From positions 1 to 64,000 of the forward strand of contig JALJEE010003072.1 in NCBI GenBank assembly GCA_023231475.1: a stretch of 64,000 nt of DNA, in the 5' to 3' direction. Each line of letters begins with the position of its first letter. Position 1 is the first letter of the stretch. The DNA is from Seison nebaliae. Taxonomy: Eukaryota; Rotifera; Pararotatoria; Seisonacea; Seisonidae. This document shows, one piece after another, positions 50,810 to 61,400 of the stretch. The translations under genes and the position numbers were made by a program. Below the pieces are notes generated by a model. The model did no database searches, was not told the DNA's origin, and saw nothing but the letters and a program-made list of their open reading frames with translations.

Positions 50810-51938
50810 ATGTCTATTCACTCTACTGTCAAAGATCCGAGACAATGTTCTTCGTCATCTTGGATGCCAGGCGAGAAGAGAGAGAGAAGAAACACTCAAT
50901 TTATTCAAGAACCAGCTGATTTTTCTGTGGACTCATTTAAAAATTTGGCATCCGGACGTCCTCCATCTACATCAAATACTGTGTCCCATAGCTATTTCAA
51001 TCGAATGTGCTCGAGAGGTATCAATATTCCTCCTAATTCGGTGAACGAAACATACAAACCGTTGTCAACATCCATCGGCCAAATGCAATGGCGATTTACC
51101 ACGTTAAATTTTCCTCCCAATGTAAGAGGACATAGAGAATGGGGCAAGTATGTCAAATATGCCGAACAATTTGATGCTAGTGTAAATGCTAGATTTCCTG
51201 AAGGTCTGGAGAAAACAGAAACTCGATTGTCTTATATTCCAAATATGGACATTTTCGATCTATGTACTCAAAAGAAATCCATGCCGGATAGATACTGGTC
51301 AAGATACTGAATATAAACAAGATACTAATACATAGATACTGATGTTAAAAAATGATGATCAAGCTGTAGCTCTCATAAAAAGTATAGTATTCAAGATACA
51401 AGTTGAATTCCAAATGTCAGATGAATTATTTGAGACATTTAATCCAATATTCAGAATGGCATGGGAGACAAACATGACGACTACTCCATTATTATTAACA
51501 TCCACGTGCAAATCTTTATTGGCAAATCAAGAAAGAGATAATTTTCATTTATCTTTATTCGGGATGCCAGTAACAATATTATATACATTACCATTTAATG
51601 TAGTGGTTCCAATTGTCATCAATTTGTACAGCAACAGTTCACGAACGTTGATGTATCAGATGAGTGGAATGTTACGTCAATTATTCGATGCAGGAATGGT
51701 ACATGCTTGTTCTCGATTAGTTCAAACAAATATAATCAGTTCAGAAGATGTAAATGCAGCAATTCCAGACCTTTCTGTACGAAGTTTGTACGAACAAATT
51801 GAGAAAAGTCAACGACCACAGTCAAGTCAATTCAAATTTTTACAACAACAATTGAAACGGATTGCTGCAGAACATAACTCTTATGATAAGTCATTAAACT
51901 ATGAATCACGATTTGAATTACAATTTTCCCAACTCTAA
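50810..51938 (+). pseudogene. Two-part ORF, possibly viral nucleoprotein- or gag-like
   Basis: Frames 50810-51310 and 51342-51938 follow with only 31 bases between them, in different frames. The junction is made of four AGATACT repeats, so the two may be one protein of ~370 residues split by repeat slippage. The second half is helical and hydrophobic, without a signal peptide (for example MPVTILYTLPFNVVVPIVIN). Compact same-strand genes without introns, unlike all neighbours, suggest an endogenous viral element or transposon cargo. Family unknown; no polymerase or envelope is seen. Confidence 0.45.
51290..51341. repeat. Four spaced AGATACT repeats
   Basis: AGATACT recurs at 51290, 51302, 51320 and 51334, at the frame break between two ORFs. 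Confidence 0.85.
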
Positions 51939-52088
51939 CTAGGAATCGGTAAACTTACCGTCATGCTTCAATCCGCCATTGGAGTTACCGTATGTCAACT
52001 TACTTAATGGAAATTCTTCGTCCATCACTGAAGAATTGGAAATAATTCGAACGAAAAGACGAAAATTAGCCATAATATTTAAGAATTT

Positions 52089-52815
52089 CATTAATAATGA
52101 AAAAAAAAATATTTTGATGACAAAATTTACTACAATTGTCGTAAAGAAAAATGCAAAGCTTACGTCACCGTATCAGGTGGAAAAATTTGGGCGCCCGTCT
52201 GGACCACAACCACGATTCATGCCCCACTCAAATCGATGAGCTGCGTTCGCTGAATACCATAAAGAATGTGGCCGAAACAACAAAAATATCGACAAAGAAT
52301 GTTGTTCTGAAAAATAAAGACATCGTGATTCAGGGAAATCGTCGTCAAAGCACGACAGAAAGAAATATAAGGCGATATCGCTAGAATATTCGAGCGAAAG
52401 AATTACATGAATGTCGATCTGATGCCCTAATACATTCTCTCAACTGTTTGTTTTTGGGATAAAGCGTAATAATCGTCTCATCACACCATTTTACATCCTA
52501 ATGAAAGGTCGAACGAAGAATAGTTATATAGAATTATTCACGAAAATTAAGCACGAATTTTCGATAAAACCACTCTCAATTACTTCAGATTTTGAAACTA
52601 GTTCCATTTTGGCGGCGGAAATGGTATTCCCTGATGCCAGCTTGCACGGATGCCTCTTTCACTTATCGCAATCGATTATGCGGCACGTGGGACAGCTAGG
52701 GATAAAGGAACTATATAAAACGGACAAAGATATTGCGAAGGATGTGAAGAAATTATCCTATCTTTCGTTTATTCCCCCTTTAATGGTAGAAAATACTTTT
52801 AATATGCAGTTATGA
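52089..52815 (+). mobile_element. Decayed MULE transposase with FLYWCH finger
   Basis: Near 52116-52240 a FLYWCH-type zinc finger is visible: IYYNCRKEKCKAYVTVSGGK, then, after a frameshift near 52200, LDHNHDSC. From 52501 the frame matches the MULE transposase domain: MKGRTKNSYIELFTKIKHE, then ITSDFETS (a catalytic Asp region), then FPDASLHGCLFHLSQSI, then YLSFIPP. Several frameshifts and stops separate finger and catalytic parts. The C-terminal end is lost where the GGTGGCGAA array begins, and the start of the catalytic domain is also missing. It is a dead autonomous Mutator-like element copy. Confidence 0.8.
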
Positions 52816-52825
52816 TTTGTATATA

Positions 52826-53058
52826 AGGGTGGCGAAAATGCCAAAAATACATACAAATACGTATAAAAGGGTGGCGAAAACGTCGAAAGCGCGAAACAAG
52901 CAGGGTGGCGAACTGTCCATTTTAAGAAAATGAAGCTCAGATTTGTACAAAAGGGTGGCGAAAACAACAAAAGTACATAAGTAGGGTGGCGAACTGTCCA
53001 TTATTATGGTGGCGAACTGTTCGAATGAGAGTGAAAAAAAAAAGTGGCGAAAACACCG
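52826..53058 (+). repeat. GGTGGCGAA motif array next to the MULE relic
   Basis: The motif occurs at 52828, 52870, 52904, 52954, 52985 and 53008, with a shorter GTGGCGAA at 53044. Copies alternate between a GGCGAAAA and a GGCGAACTGTCC context, and a longer unit beginning GATTTGTA repeats after ~125 bp. It looks like a subterminal repeat region of a transposon. Confidence 0.85.
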
Positions 53059-53994
53059 GGATTCGAAAAATTGTACATACAATCTCATGACATTGGCAAG
53101 TTTCCACCATTTCATAAAGGGAAATTATCAAATAATAATCAGAGTAGTGTACAAACTGTAATAAACTAGTTTTGTCTTCTTTATGAAAAATTATTATATC
53201 ATAAAGATATTACTACAACTATACTACGTATATACTATGTAAAAAGGGTTTATGAAAGAAAAGATAGTGATATTTTTTGTGATAATAAAGATACATGGGA
53301 AGAAACCAAAAAATTATATATTACACAAAACCAATAAAGAAAAGGATTAAAAGATGACAATAATGCAAAGGGTTCAAATTATCAATCATATCATGATAAG
53401 ATTACAAAGAATATTTACATCGAACAAACGGTTTCAAGATTCAAACCTTCCTCATCAACATTATCATTATTTTCTCAATTAAACAACAAACTATTAATCG
53501 TTGTTCTTATTTCTCTACTTAACCATAAATATTGAATTTAATTGATTTCTTTGAATTTAAAATTTGACAATATATCGATAACAAATTTTACTAACCATTC
53601 ACTTTTAAGTTCGTAATGGACAGTTCCTTTTCTCATTTAACTATTAATAAATTATTCGACGATTAACTTTTCTTTTATACTTTCCATTATAAACAAAATC
53701 TTCATTTAAATAAGAATAATAAGCGAATAATCGTCAAATTTCCGTTCGATTAAAATAGAGTTCGATGACGGAATGAGTAATTCATGATATGTTAATGAAC
53801 CTTCATTTTAGAAAGTTTCAGAAGTTTATATTGTTTAACTAAGAAACTACAAGAATATCGTAAAGTAGTGACAGAATTTATCAAAATTTTTTAAGAGATA
53901 TAATTTCTTCCTTTCGTTAGAAAGTTTTGTAAGTTCAACATGATAATTTTTAGTCACCATATTTCGCAAAGTCGTGTTCATTTGATAAGAAGTA
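53059..53994. other. Spacer right of the island
   Basis: About 0.9 kb, AT-rich, no gene. It presumably carries the promoter of the MAM-domain gene. Confidence 0.4.
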
Positions 53995-55153
53995 ATGAAA
54001 CTTGTTTTTAAAATAATTATCATATTATATAACTTTCGAAGAAGTAAATTACAGACATCGGAAAGTGATTATGTTGAATTAATTTACCAAGATGTTTCCA
54101 CCAAAACTGAATTAAAATTATCAGATATTAATGTCATTAGTCCCAATCGTCACGTTTTAAGTTATTGCGATTTTGGTAAGAAGAAATGGTGTGATTGGTC
54201 ACCTCATGGTTTAGAATCGAATCAATGGAGATTTGGCATTATTAATAATCGATCTGCAACATCATTTACCGGTTCTTCTTTTCTACCCAAAATCATCTCC
54301 TTCAAACTTTCCCATCTTATTCGACAGAACAAAACTCGAAACCATATTTATATTTCTTAGTGAATAATGATAAAAATTACGAACATAGTATAATCTCCAA
54401 ATGGATACCATCTTGTGGAAGTATCAATATCCATATCGAATATCGGATTCTTTGGCATCCCGATCATATCGGTATCGATTATATATATGCAAATGAATTA
54501 CGAAAGAGGCGGCATCGTTTCAAGAGAGAAATTGAATCGAATAATTCATTCCGCATTCCACGATCGACGGAAAATGACGACAATTCCGGTTTCGCTAAAG
54601 ATTCATCAATTCGATATTCGTTGACTGGAAAGCATCGAGTTAGTTTTCGAAAGAATTTTTTTTTAATTAAAATTTTTCTTTCAAGTTAATTTTCATCGCT
54701 CGAATTATAAAAAACGAGACTAATGTATCATTAAGATCAGTTTCCATCAAGAAGGTTATTATATTTGGAGAGAATTGTTTGAGGGACGTCTTGTCGAAAC
54801 CAGGAAAAATTATTAGAAACAACAAATCTCAAATGATCCAATCAAGTATAATTGCGCCATATAGTTCTATTTTAATAGTTTGTCAATTATAATATCATCT
54901 TTAAAACGAAGAACATTACTGGGAAATGAATGCATGTAGAAGTTATATAAATGAATTGAGAATATTGAAAGAATCTGGAGATCTTTGGAAACGAGCTTTA
55001 ATTACTCTCAGTCTTGTCATTGGAATAATTTGTTTAATATTTCTAATATTTTTCGTGAGATTCCTATGGATCGAAGACATTTCAATGGTTAAAACAAAAA
55101 AAGCCGTTTACGAATTATTCGGAAAGAGAAAAGGAAAGATTTCGACTCAATAA
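53995..55153 (+). CDS. MAM-domain type I membrane protein (4 exons, 329 aa)
   Basis: Exons: 53995-54271, 54328-54638, 54686-54845, 54912-55153 (990 nt, phases agree). The ATG at 53995 starts a short signal-like segment (MKLVFKIIIILY). Seen: the MAM signature starts YCDFGKKKWCDWSP, continues KPYLYFLVNN and HSIISKWIPSCGSINIHIEY, and closes HRLIFIARI with IFGENCL. A basic RKRRHRFKR run sits inside the domain. A single membrane helix near the C-terminus (ALITLSLVIGIICLIFLIFF) is followed by a short basic tail. MAM domains mediate adhesion or homodimerisation at the cell surface. The last acceptor (AAACGAAG) is atypical. Its stop is 6 bp from that of the convergent gene. Confidence 0.7.
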
Positions 55154-55154
55154 A
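55149..55154 (+). terminator. Poly(A) signal overlapping a stop codon
   Basis: AATAAA at 55149-55154 contains the TAA stop (55151-55153) of the MAM-domain gene. Its 3' end therefore must lie inside the convergent gene's coding strand region. Confidence 0.45.
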
Positions 55155-55159
55155 TCTCT

Positions 55160-56398
55160 TTAATTCAATGACAATTGGATGTAAAAGAATTTCATATTTC
55201 CACAATAAAAATGATGGAATTGACGTGAGAAATAATGGATAAGGCCAAATAAGTTATCATCATTCGATGCGAATATTTTCAGTTTTTCAAATTCTTCATC
55301 AACTGCTTCTAAATTTTGTTCCAATCGATTTTTATAATAATCCGTTTCCTCAACAATTTCCTTCACAGAATAATTCGCTTCGATTGCATATCCCAATAAT
55401 TCCTTTAATTCTAATAAATGATATTGTCGACTTTTGCAAAACGATGTGAAATCGACATCGTATGGTGGACCGATAGAAGAGAAATCTAAGAGAATTAAAT
55501 TTCCGTCTTTACCTAAACAATTTCTGATTAATTTCAGATGTTGTAATTTATTATCCAAATATATCATCTGTTCACTCATAATGATGATGTCATATATCGT
55601 GGAATTATCTGCTGTTGTTTGAGTTAAATATTTTCGATATTCGAATTCCATATTCCGATGTTGATTAATACCCATTTTCATACATGTCTGATACACATAA
55701 AGTTGATCTTCAATAATTTTTGCTTGAAAATCCTGTTGACACATTCGACGTAATCGACTCGCTAATGGAATGACATGGGAACCACAAAATAAAATTTTCA
55801 CTTTTCTTCCATCATTCGATTTCCGGTTAATTAGAGAAGATAATCGACGTAACAAAAGTTTTGTATATTCGTCATCGAATTTATAAGAGAATTGAAAGGT
55901 CGTCATAATTTGTTGGGCTTTCTCGAACAATTCCAAATTCATTTCATTAAAATTGTCGAATTCATTATGAAATTGAAATCCGAAATATTCTTCTATTTCC
56001 TTCATTTTCATGATAGTGGTACAAGTTGTATCGGAAATTTTTTGATTAATAATTTCCAGGAAATATAATTTATTATCGAATTCCAATGATTTCTCTTGGA
56101 ATTTTTTTTTCAATTTTGACATGTCATACCGATATAGAGCATCTTCGTTGATGACGATAGTATTTTTGGTAAACTTGCTTAGAATTGCTTTCAAAATGAC
56201 ATGTTCATTTTCTTTCAAACTTTCCAAAAATTTCAAAAGAATTAAATCGAATTCTTTCTCAGAGAATGTCGGTGGATTGTTGTGCAATTGTCTTAGGGTG
56301 AAATGTTGTGAGTGTTTGGAATATTGTTGGACGAAAGTCTTGAGTTTATCATCGAAATCTCCAATTAGGAGGACGGAACGATTATGAAATAATTCCAT
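55160..56398 (-). CDS. Divergent phosphoethanolamine N-methyltransferase (PMT-2-like)
   Basis: A single exon, 412 residues, ATG at 56398. The C-terminal half follows the order of nematode phosphobase methyltransferases: VKILFCGSHVIPLASRLRRM (residues ~200-219, motif I position), YDIIIMSEQMIYL, GNLILLDFSS, then the PMT-type tail YHLLELKELLGYAIEANYSV and RLEQNLEAVDEEFEKLKIF, like the YNLLTVKEY and LQRELKALEEEKEAF of the family. The N-terminal ~190 residues match no catalytic fold, as in PMT-2. PMT-2 converts phospho-monomethylethanolamine to phosphocholine with SAM. Odd: the Gly-x-Gly-x-Gly SAM loop is replaced by CGSHVIP, so activity is doubtful. It starts 65 bp from the divergent gene at 56464. 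Confidence 0.6.
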   Translation of the reverse strand: MELFHNRSVLLIGDFDDKLKTFVQQYSKHSQHFTLRQLHNNPPTFSEKEFDLILLKFLESLKENEHVILKAILSKFTKNTIVINEDALYRYDMSKLKKKFQEKSLEFDNKLYFLEIINQKISDTTCTTIMKMKEIEEYFGFQFHNEFDNFNEMNLELFEKAQQIMTTFQFSYKFDDEYTKLLLRRLSSLINRKSNDGRKVKILFCGSHVIPLASRLRRMCQQDFQAKIIEDQLYVYQTCMKMGINQHRNMEFEYRKYLTQTTADNSTIYDIIIMSEQMIYLDNKLQHLKLIRNCLGKDGNLILLDFSSIGPPYDVDFTSFCKSRQYHLLELKELLGYAIEANYSVKEIVEETDYYKNRLEQNLEAVDEEFEKLKIFASNDDNLFGLIHYFSRQFHHFYCGNMKFFYIQLSLN

Positions 56399-56463
56399 TG
56401 TCGTAAATGATATTTACATAAATTGTCTATGTGTTTTAGTCGATTGACATTTGGAGAAAAAAA
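56399..56463. promoter_or_regulatory. 65-bp shared divergent promoter region
   Basis: Only 65 bases separate the two start codons of oppositely directed genes, so both 5' leaders and promoters must share or overlap here. No TATA box or known site is obvious. Confidence 0.5.
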
Positions 56464-58063
56464 ATGGAATATTTGATTTTATTTCTTATTCAGTTTCCGT
56501 TTGTAATTTATGCAATTTATGTTACTGAGTTGAGCGATTCTGCTCATTCACCGGAATACTTTCGTAATTTGATCGGTTAATAGGAATCAATTCTCCTTGG
56601 AATGAATAAAAGAGAATTGGAGAAATTGAGAATGAATGAGAATGAAATTAATGAGAAGAAGTTGAGATAAAAAAAAAAGAAAGAAAAAAGAGGAGAGTTG
56701 GAAGAGGAATTGAATGAGTGAATAATAGAATAATTCAACATTTCCTTTTAGACAAGGATGGTATTGTTCGAACATATTATGCTTTACCTGGAAGACATCC
56801 ATTGAAGTTAGAGAGGGCGAAAGTGAAATGTAGCGACAAGAATCTTTATCCGTATATCGATCGGATAGGTCGTGTCTTTCGTACACATATAGGTTTACTG
56901 TGATTTTATCAATATCATTAATGTTCGAATTAATAGAGAGTAAATTAGCGACGATTAACAATGATAACGATCTAAAGATATTAAAACATTACGTGAAAAA
57001 TATGCAAGATATTTATCATTGTATCTGGATCGACGATCGACGTACACTGCCCCTGATGGGATTGAATGAGAGGAAGCAGGACATCTATCGACTACAACCT
57101 TTATGTCCATCGTTATGCGTCGAGAATAATGAATATGTGTTCGTCATTTCATCGATAATATCACAAGAACAAATTCTGATTTGATAGGGTCAATTTAGAG
57201 AAATGTTACGGAGGTGATACTTTATATGAACGACTTGTCGTTTGTGAATTAAGTTAGAAATCGTTCTTCATTATTCAATCTTTGTCATTCGATGGACATC
57301 ATTATGTGAGTGTCGTCCTTCGATCATTGAGACATATGTTCAAATTGGAAAGAATAATTTCTTTTATTCAGATCAAAATATTACAGCGATGTTATTATCA
57401 CAAACATTGTACGTTTATGACAAGGGGAAAACTCCAACATTAAAAGAAATTTATGCCGAGTATATACCCGATCCATTTCCTAATCCTAATTATGATATGA
57501 ATCTTTATTTCGGTATTTATGATCGATGTTCATTTCCATTCTTTTCTCCATCTCCTTTTCCAATTTCTTCTTCCAGTCAACGACGAACAAAAAGAATTAC
57601 ATGTGAATTTCATAAAACGAACCGGGTTATCTATCGTCGAATGATATTTAGAATCTGACTATTCCTTCCAATTTCACTAGGGAGAATGAATGTGTCAATG
57701 AACAACAAATGATTAGATTAGCTTACACTTGGAGTATTAATGTGGGAATATCTCTCTGTTTCCTCATACTCGTTTTCCATTGTTTATTGGCTGTACAATT
57801 CACGAGAAAGTTCATTTTCCTTCGAGGAACTATCAGTTTGAAAAGGAAATTAAAAAGTTCTTTTCACAATTCCAAATTCTTCACAATCTTTCTCCCCATC
57901 AGCTCTGAAGAAAAACTATCTGACTCTTCTCGAAGAAGCTGAAGATCAAGATCGTGCACAAAATAAACGACATTTGTCTAATTCATTCAAAAGTTCCGGC
58001 ACTCCATACAATACACGGAACACAATATTTAGTTACGCAACAAAACAAACAAATTCCTATTAA
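56464..58063 (+). CDS. Type I membrane glycoprotein-like orphan (8 exons, 341 aa)
   Basis: Exons: 56464-56575, 56752-56892, 56937-57138, 57188-57252, 57372-57512, 57577-57625, 57681-57835, 57903-58063 (1026 nt, phases agree). It begins with a signal peptide (YLILFLIQFPFVIYAIYV). The ectodomain has conserved-looking motifs DKDGIVRTYYALPGRHP and KNLYPYIDRIGRVFR and several cysteines (LCPSLC, EKCYGGDTLYERLVVC). One membrane helix follows (INVGISLCFLILVFHCLLAV), then a ~65-residue cytosolic tail with LLEEAEDQD. I recognise no family. The ectodomain motif faintly recalls extracellular sensor domains, but that is only an impression. The donor at 57139 (GTTCGT) was chosen because it alone restores phase. 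Confidence 0.65.
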
Positions 58064-58416
58064 AATCCATTTTTCCAACCATAAATAACTCGACTCAATT
58101 ATCAGAATAATCCAAATAAATTCGCATTCTGAATAAAGATTATTAATGAGAATAATTGTCAAGTTTTCAGGTAATTCCTCAGTTCTCGACGGTCATTTTG
58201 CCAAGGTAAATTGGAGATCATGGTACGTCGTGTGCAATTTGAATAAGCAGCTTCTGAGAATAGGAAAGGAGATGACAAATGATTATCTTGTAGAACTTCA
58301 TCGATCGCTTTTTGGAATTGTCGGTCGCTAAATAATTTTTATATTGAAAAGAAAATTTTTCTTTCTACCTAAATTTTTCAACTGTTTATGAACTAAATAA
58401 CTACTTGGTAAAGAAG
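58064..58416. other. Spacer with ambiguous frames
   Basis: About 350 bp. A plus frame (58146-58331) and an antisense frame beginning DRQFQKAIDEVLQDN both look weakly coding. Neither has partners or a recognised domain, so no gene is called. Confidence 0.35.
58132..58137 (+). terminator. Poly(A) signal of the type I membrane gene
   Basis: AATAAA, 68 bases after the stop at 58063. Confidence 0.5.
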
Positions 58417-61400
58417 ATGTTGCAATGTTTACTTCGAAAGCGATCAATCAAACACATTCTCATTCTCATGGGAAGTTCACTCTGTATTACTTTGATATTC
58501 GGATTCTATGCCACTTCCATATCTTCCAATCACTCTGTCATTGTTAATTTTCCTGATAAAAATTCTAAAAATTCTAATAAATTTTTTAATTCCTAAAATT
58601 TTTATTTTATGGTATATCTATATCTTATGATTATGATGTGTTAAAACAGAGAACAAATACTAAAACTCATCAAAAAGACGAATTGATAAAATCTGAAGAT
58701 GTTCAAAAGAGAAATGAAAAGAAAGAAAAGACGAACATTATTCACGTTTCTCAAGTGTGCGAGAGTATTTCCTTTAAAGACATTAATGGTGGTGTCTGGA
58801 AACAGGGATGGCCAATATTCGTAGAGAAAGAGAATAAGAAAAGATTAAATGTTTTCATTGTTCCACATTCTCATAATGATCCCGGTTCGTTTTATAATTA
58901 ATCATATTTCATCAATTTTTCCTGATTCAGGATGGATAAAAACGTACGAAAATTATTTTGAAACACAAACGAAACATATTCTTGATTCTCTTCTTCACAG
59001 TTTATATGAGGAGCCGAATAAACGGTTTATTTGGGCAGAAATTAGTTATCTTTACTTATGGTGGAATCAAGTTCGTTTTTTTTTCTTTCGATTATTTAAA
59101 TATTTCAATAATAATTCTCCTTAAAAATCATTGATTAGGCATCAAATGAAGATAGGAAACGTATGAAATATATTATTGAAGAGAAGAAGCGAATGCAAAT
59201 TGTGACTGGTGGATGGGTGATGCCAGATGAAGCGAACAGTGACATTTATTCATTGATCAATCAATTAATTGATGGACATCAATGGCTGAATGAGAATATG
59301 CCAAGTTTAAAAATTTATTTAATTTATAAGAAAATAATTATTGGTGATCGATTGATTGATTAGATGTTGTGGTGAATAATGGATGGTCTATTGATCCGTT
59401 TGGATATGGACCAACTAATGCTTATTTGTTGTCTAAATCTCAAATCAAATCAGGTAGTATTATTCAGCGAGTGCATTATATTCTCAAAAAATATTTCGCT
59501 TCAAAACAACAATTAAGATTTTTTTGGAAACAACTTTTTGGTTTCTATTTATTATTATCCGTTGATTTGTTTGCAATATCGATTTATTAGATGATAATGG
59601 AAAATTGACAAAGAATTTAATCGAAACGATGCCATTCTATTCTTATGATGTTCCACATACTTGTGGGCCAGATCCGGCGGTTTGTTGTCAATTCGATTTT
59701 GCGAGAATTCGAGGCTTGCGAGGTCATTGTCCATGGGGGAAAGCTCCAATTCAGATCAATCCGAGAAATATCGCAGAACGGTTTTAATATAATTTATTCC
59801 ATATTAAATTTATCGAAGTTTATTTAGAGCAACAACTCTAGTAGATCAATATCGAAAGAAAGCGTCATTGTATTCGATTGATGGAATGGATGAAGATATC
59901 GTTCTCATTCCGTTAGGTGATGATTTCCGATATCAATCAATTGAAGAATGTAAATATCAATTTCAAAATTATGATAAATTAATTGATTACATTAATGAAA
60001 AAGAACATTTCAATGTAGCCGTTAGTCTTTCTTTTTCGATGTCTCTCACTTTCAATTCTCAGATTCAATATGGAACATTGGAAGAATATTTCAAACAGTT
60101 CGCTGCATTAATCGGTTCAGATATCGATTCCAATTTATCAATTTTAGATGGCGACTTTTTCACATATGCTGATCGTGAAGATCATTATTGGAGTGGCTAC
60201 TTTACCACTCGACCATTTTATAAACGACAAGATCGTCGATTAGGCGCCTCATTACGAATGAGTGACCAATTGTCCGAATGGGCCAGTGACGAAATGTCCG
60301 CGAATGAAAAGATAACTAATTATGATCTTCTCATATCAGCTCATCGTACACTCTCACTCTTCCAACATCATGACGGTATTACTGGTACTAGTGTTCATAA
60401 TGTCGTCCTTGATTATGGTAGCAAGTTCTCTTATTTTTCCTATCAACAACAACAACAACTAAATTTTTCTGCAGATTGAAATTAGCTTTAAGAAATGCGA
60501 ATAAAATCAAAAAAGAATCGATCGAAAATATATTACGAAATAAACAAAAGGAAACAGTTTCAATTGTACTCGACGAAACGGAAACAGAAACCCCATATGA
60601 TCCTCCTCAACGTAATCGAATGGAACTGAATGAGAGAAACAAGTTTAAATAAATTTTTATACTGTATAATTTAAAGTAAATTTTTGTGTTTTCAGTTGCA
60701 AATTCGTTGGGATTACTAATTCCATTCATTTAAAACGAAAAGAATTGATCACCATTCGTATTTCCACGAAACATCCTAAAGATATTTTTGTTAAACATTC
60801 GGAATCGGATGAAGAAATTCCATCACAAATTGAACTCGATTTGTATGTTCATTGTTGTTCGAACCATTTGAGAATAGACAAGGAACTCTATCGAGTTAAT
60901 TTCCCAAAAAACATTTCATAATTTTCTTTCAATATTTCTTATCATTTAACAGATAACATTTCCAGTAAATGTCAAACCATTTTCGATGAATTCCTATGCG
61001 ATATGTTTAGGATCCAATCCGAAAAATATGAAAATTAGTAAAATTGAATTCCACGATTTCTCAGTTGATGGAATTGATGATATTTCAGCTGATTTCATCA
61101 GTCCGACTGATCGATCGAAACCGTTGGAATTAGGAAACTTTTTATATCGATTATCATTCGATCGACAAACAACTTTATTGAAATCGATTGAGAAGAGTGA
61201 CGACATTGAGAAAATGGAAATATCATTTAAAAAATATCAATCATCTACTCGATCCGATCATCAATCCGGTGCTTATCTTTTCCTCCCACAAAATGAGAAT
61301 GGACAAATAATCGAATTAGATAATCCGAAATTTTTAAAATATTCTAACGGACAATTAGAAGAACGAATAGAAACGTTCGTAGGCAATACCATCAAACATA

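Noticed and set aside
58146-58331. Small plus-strand gene between the type I membrane gene and the mannosidase
   Set aside because: No signal, domain or splice support, and the antisense frame is equally open.
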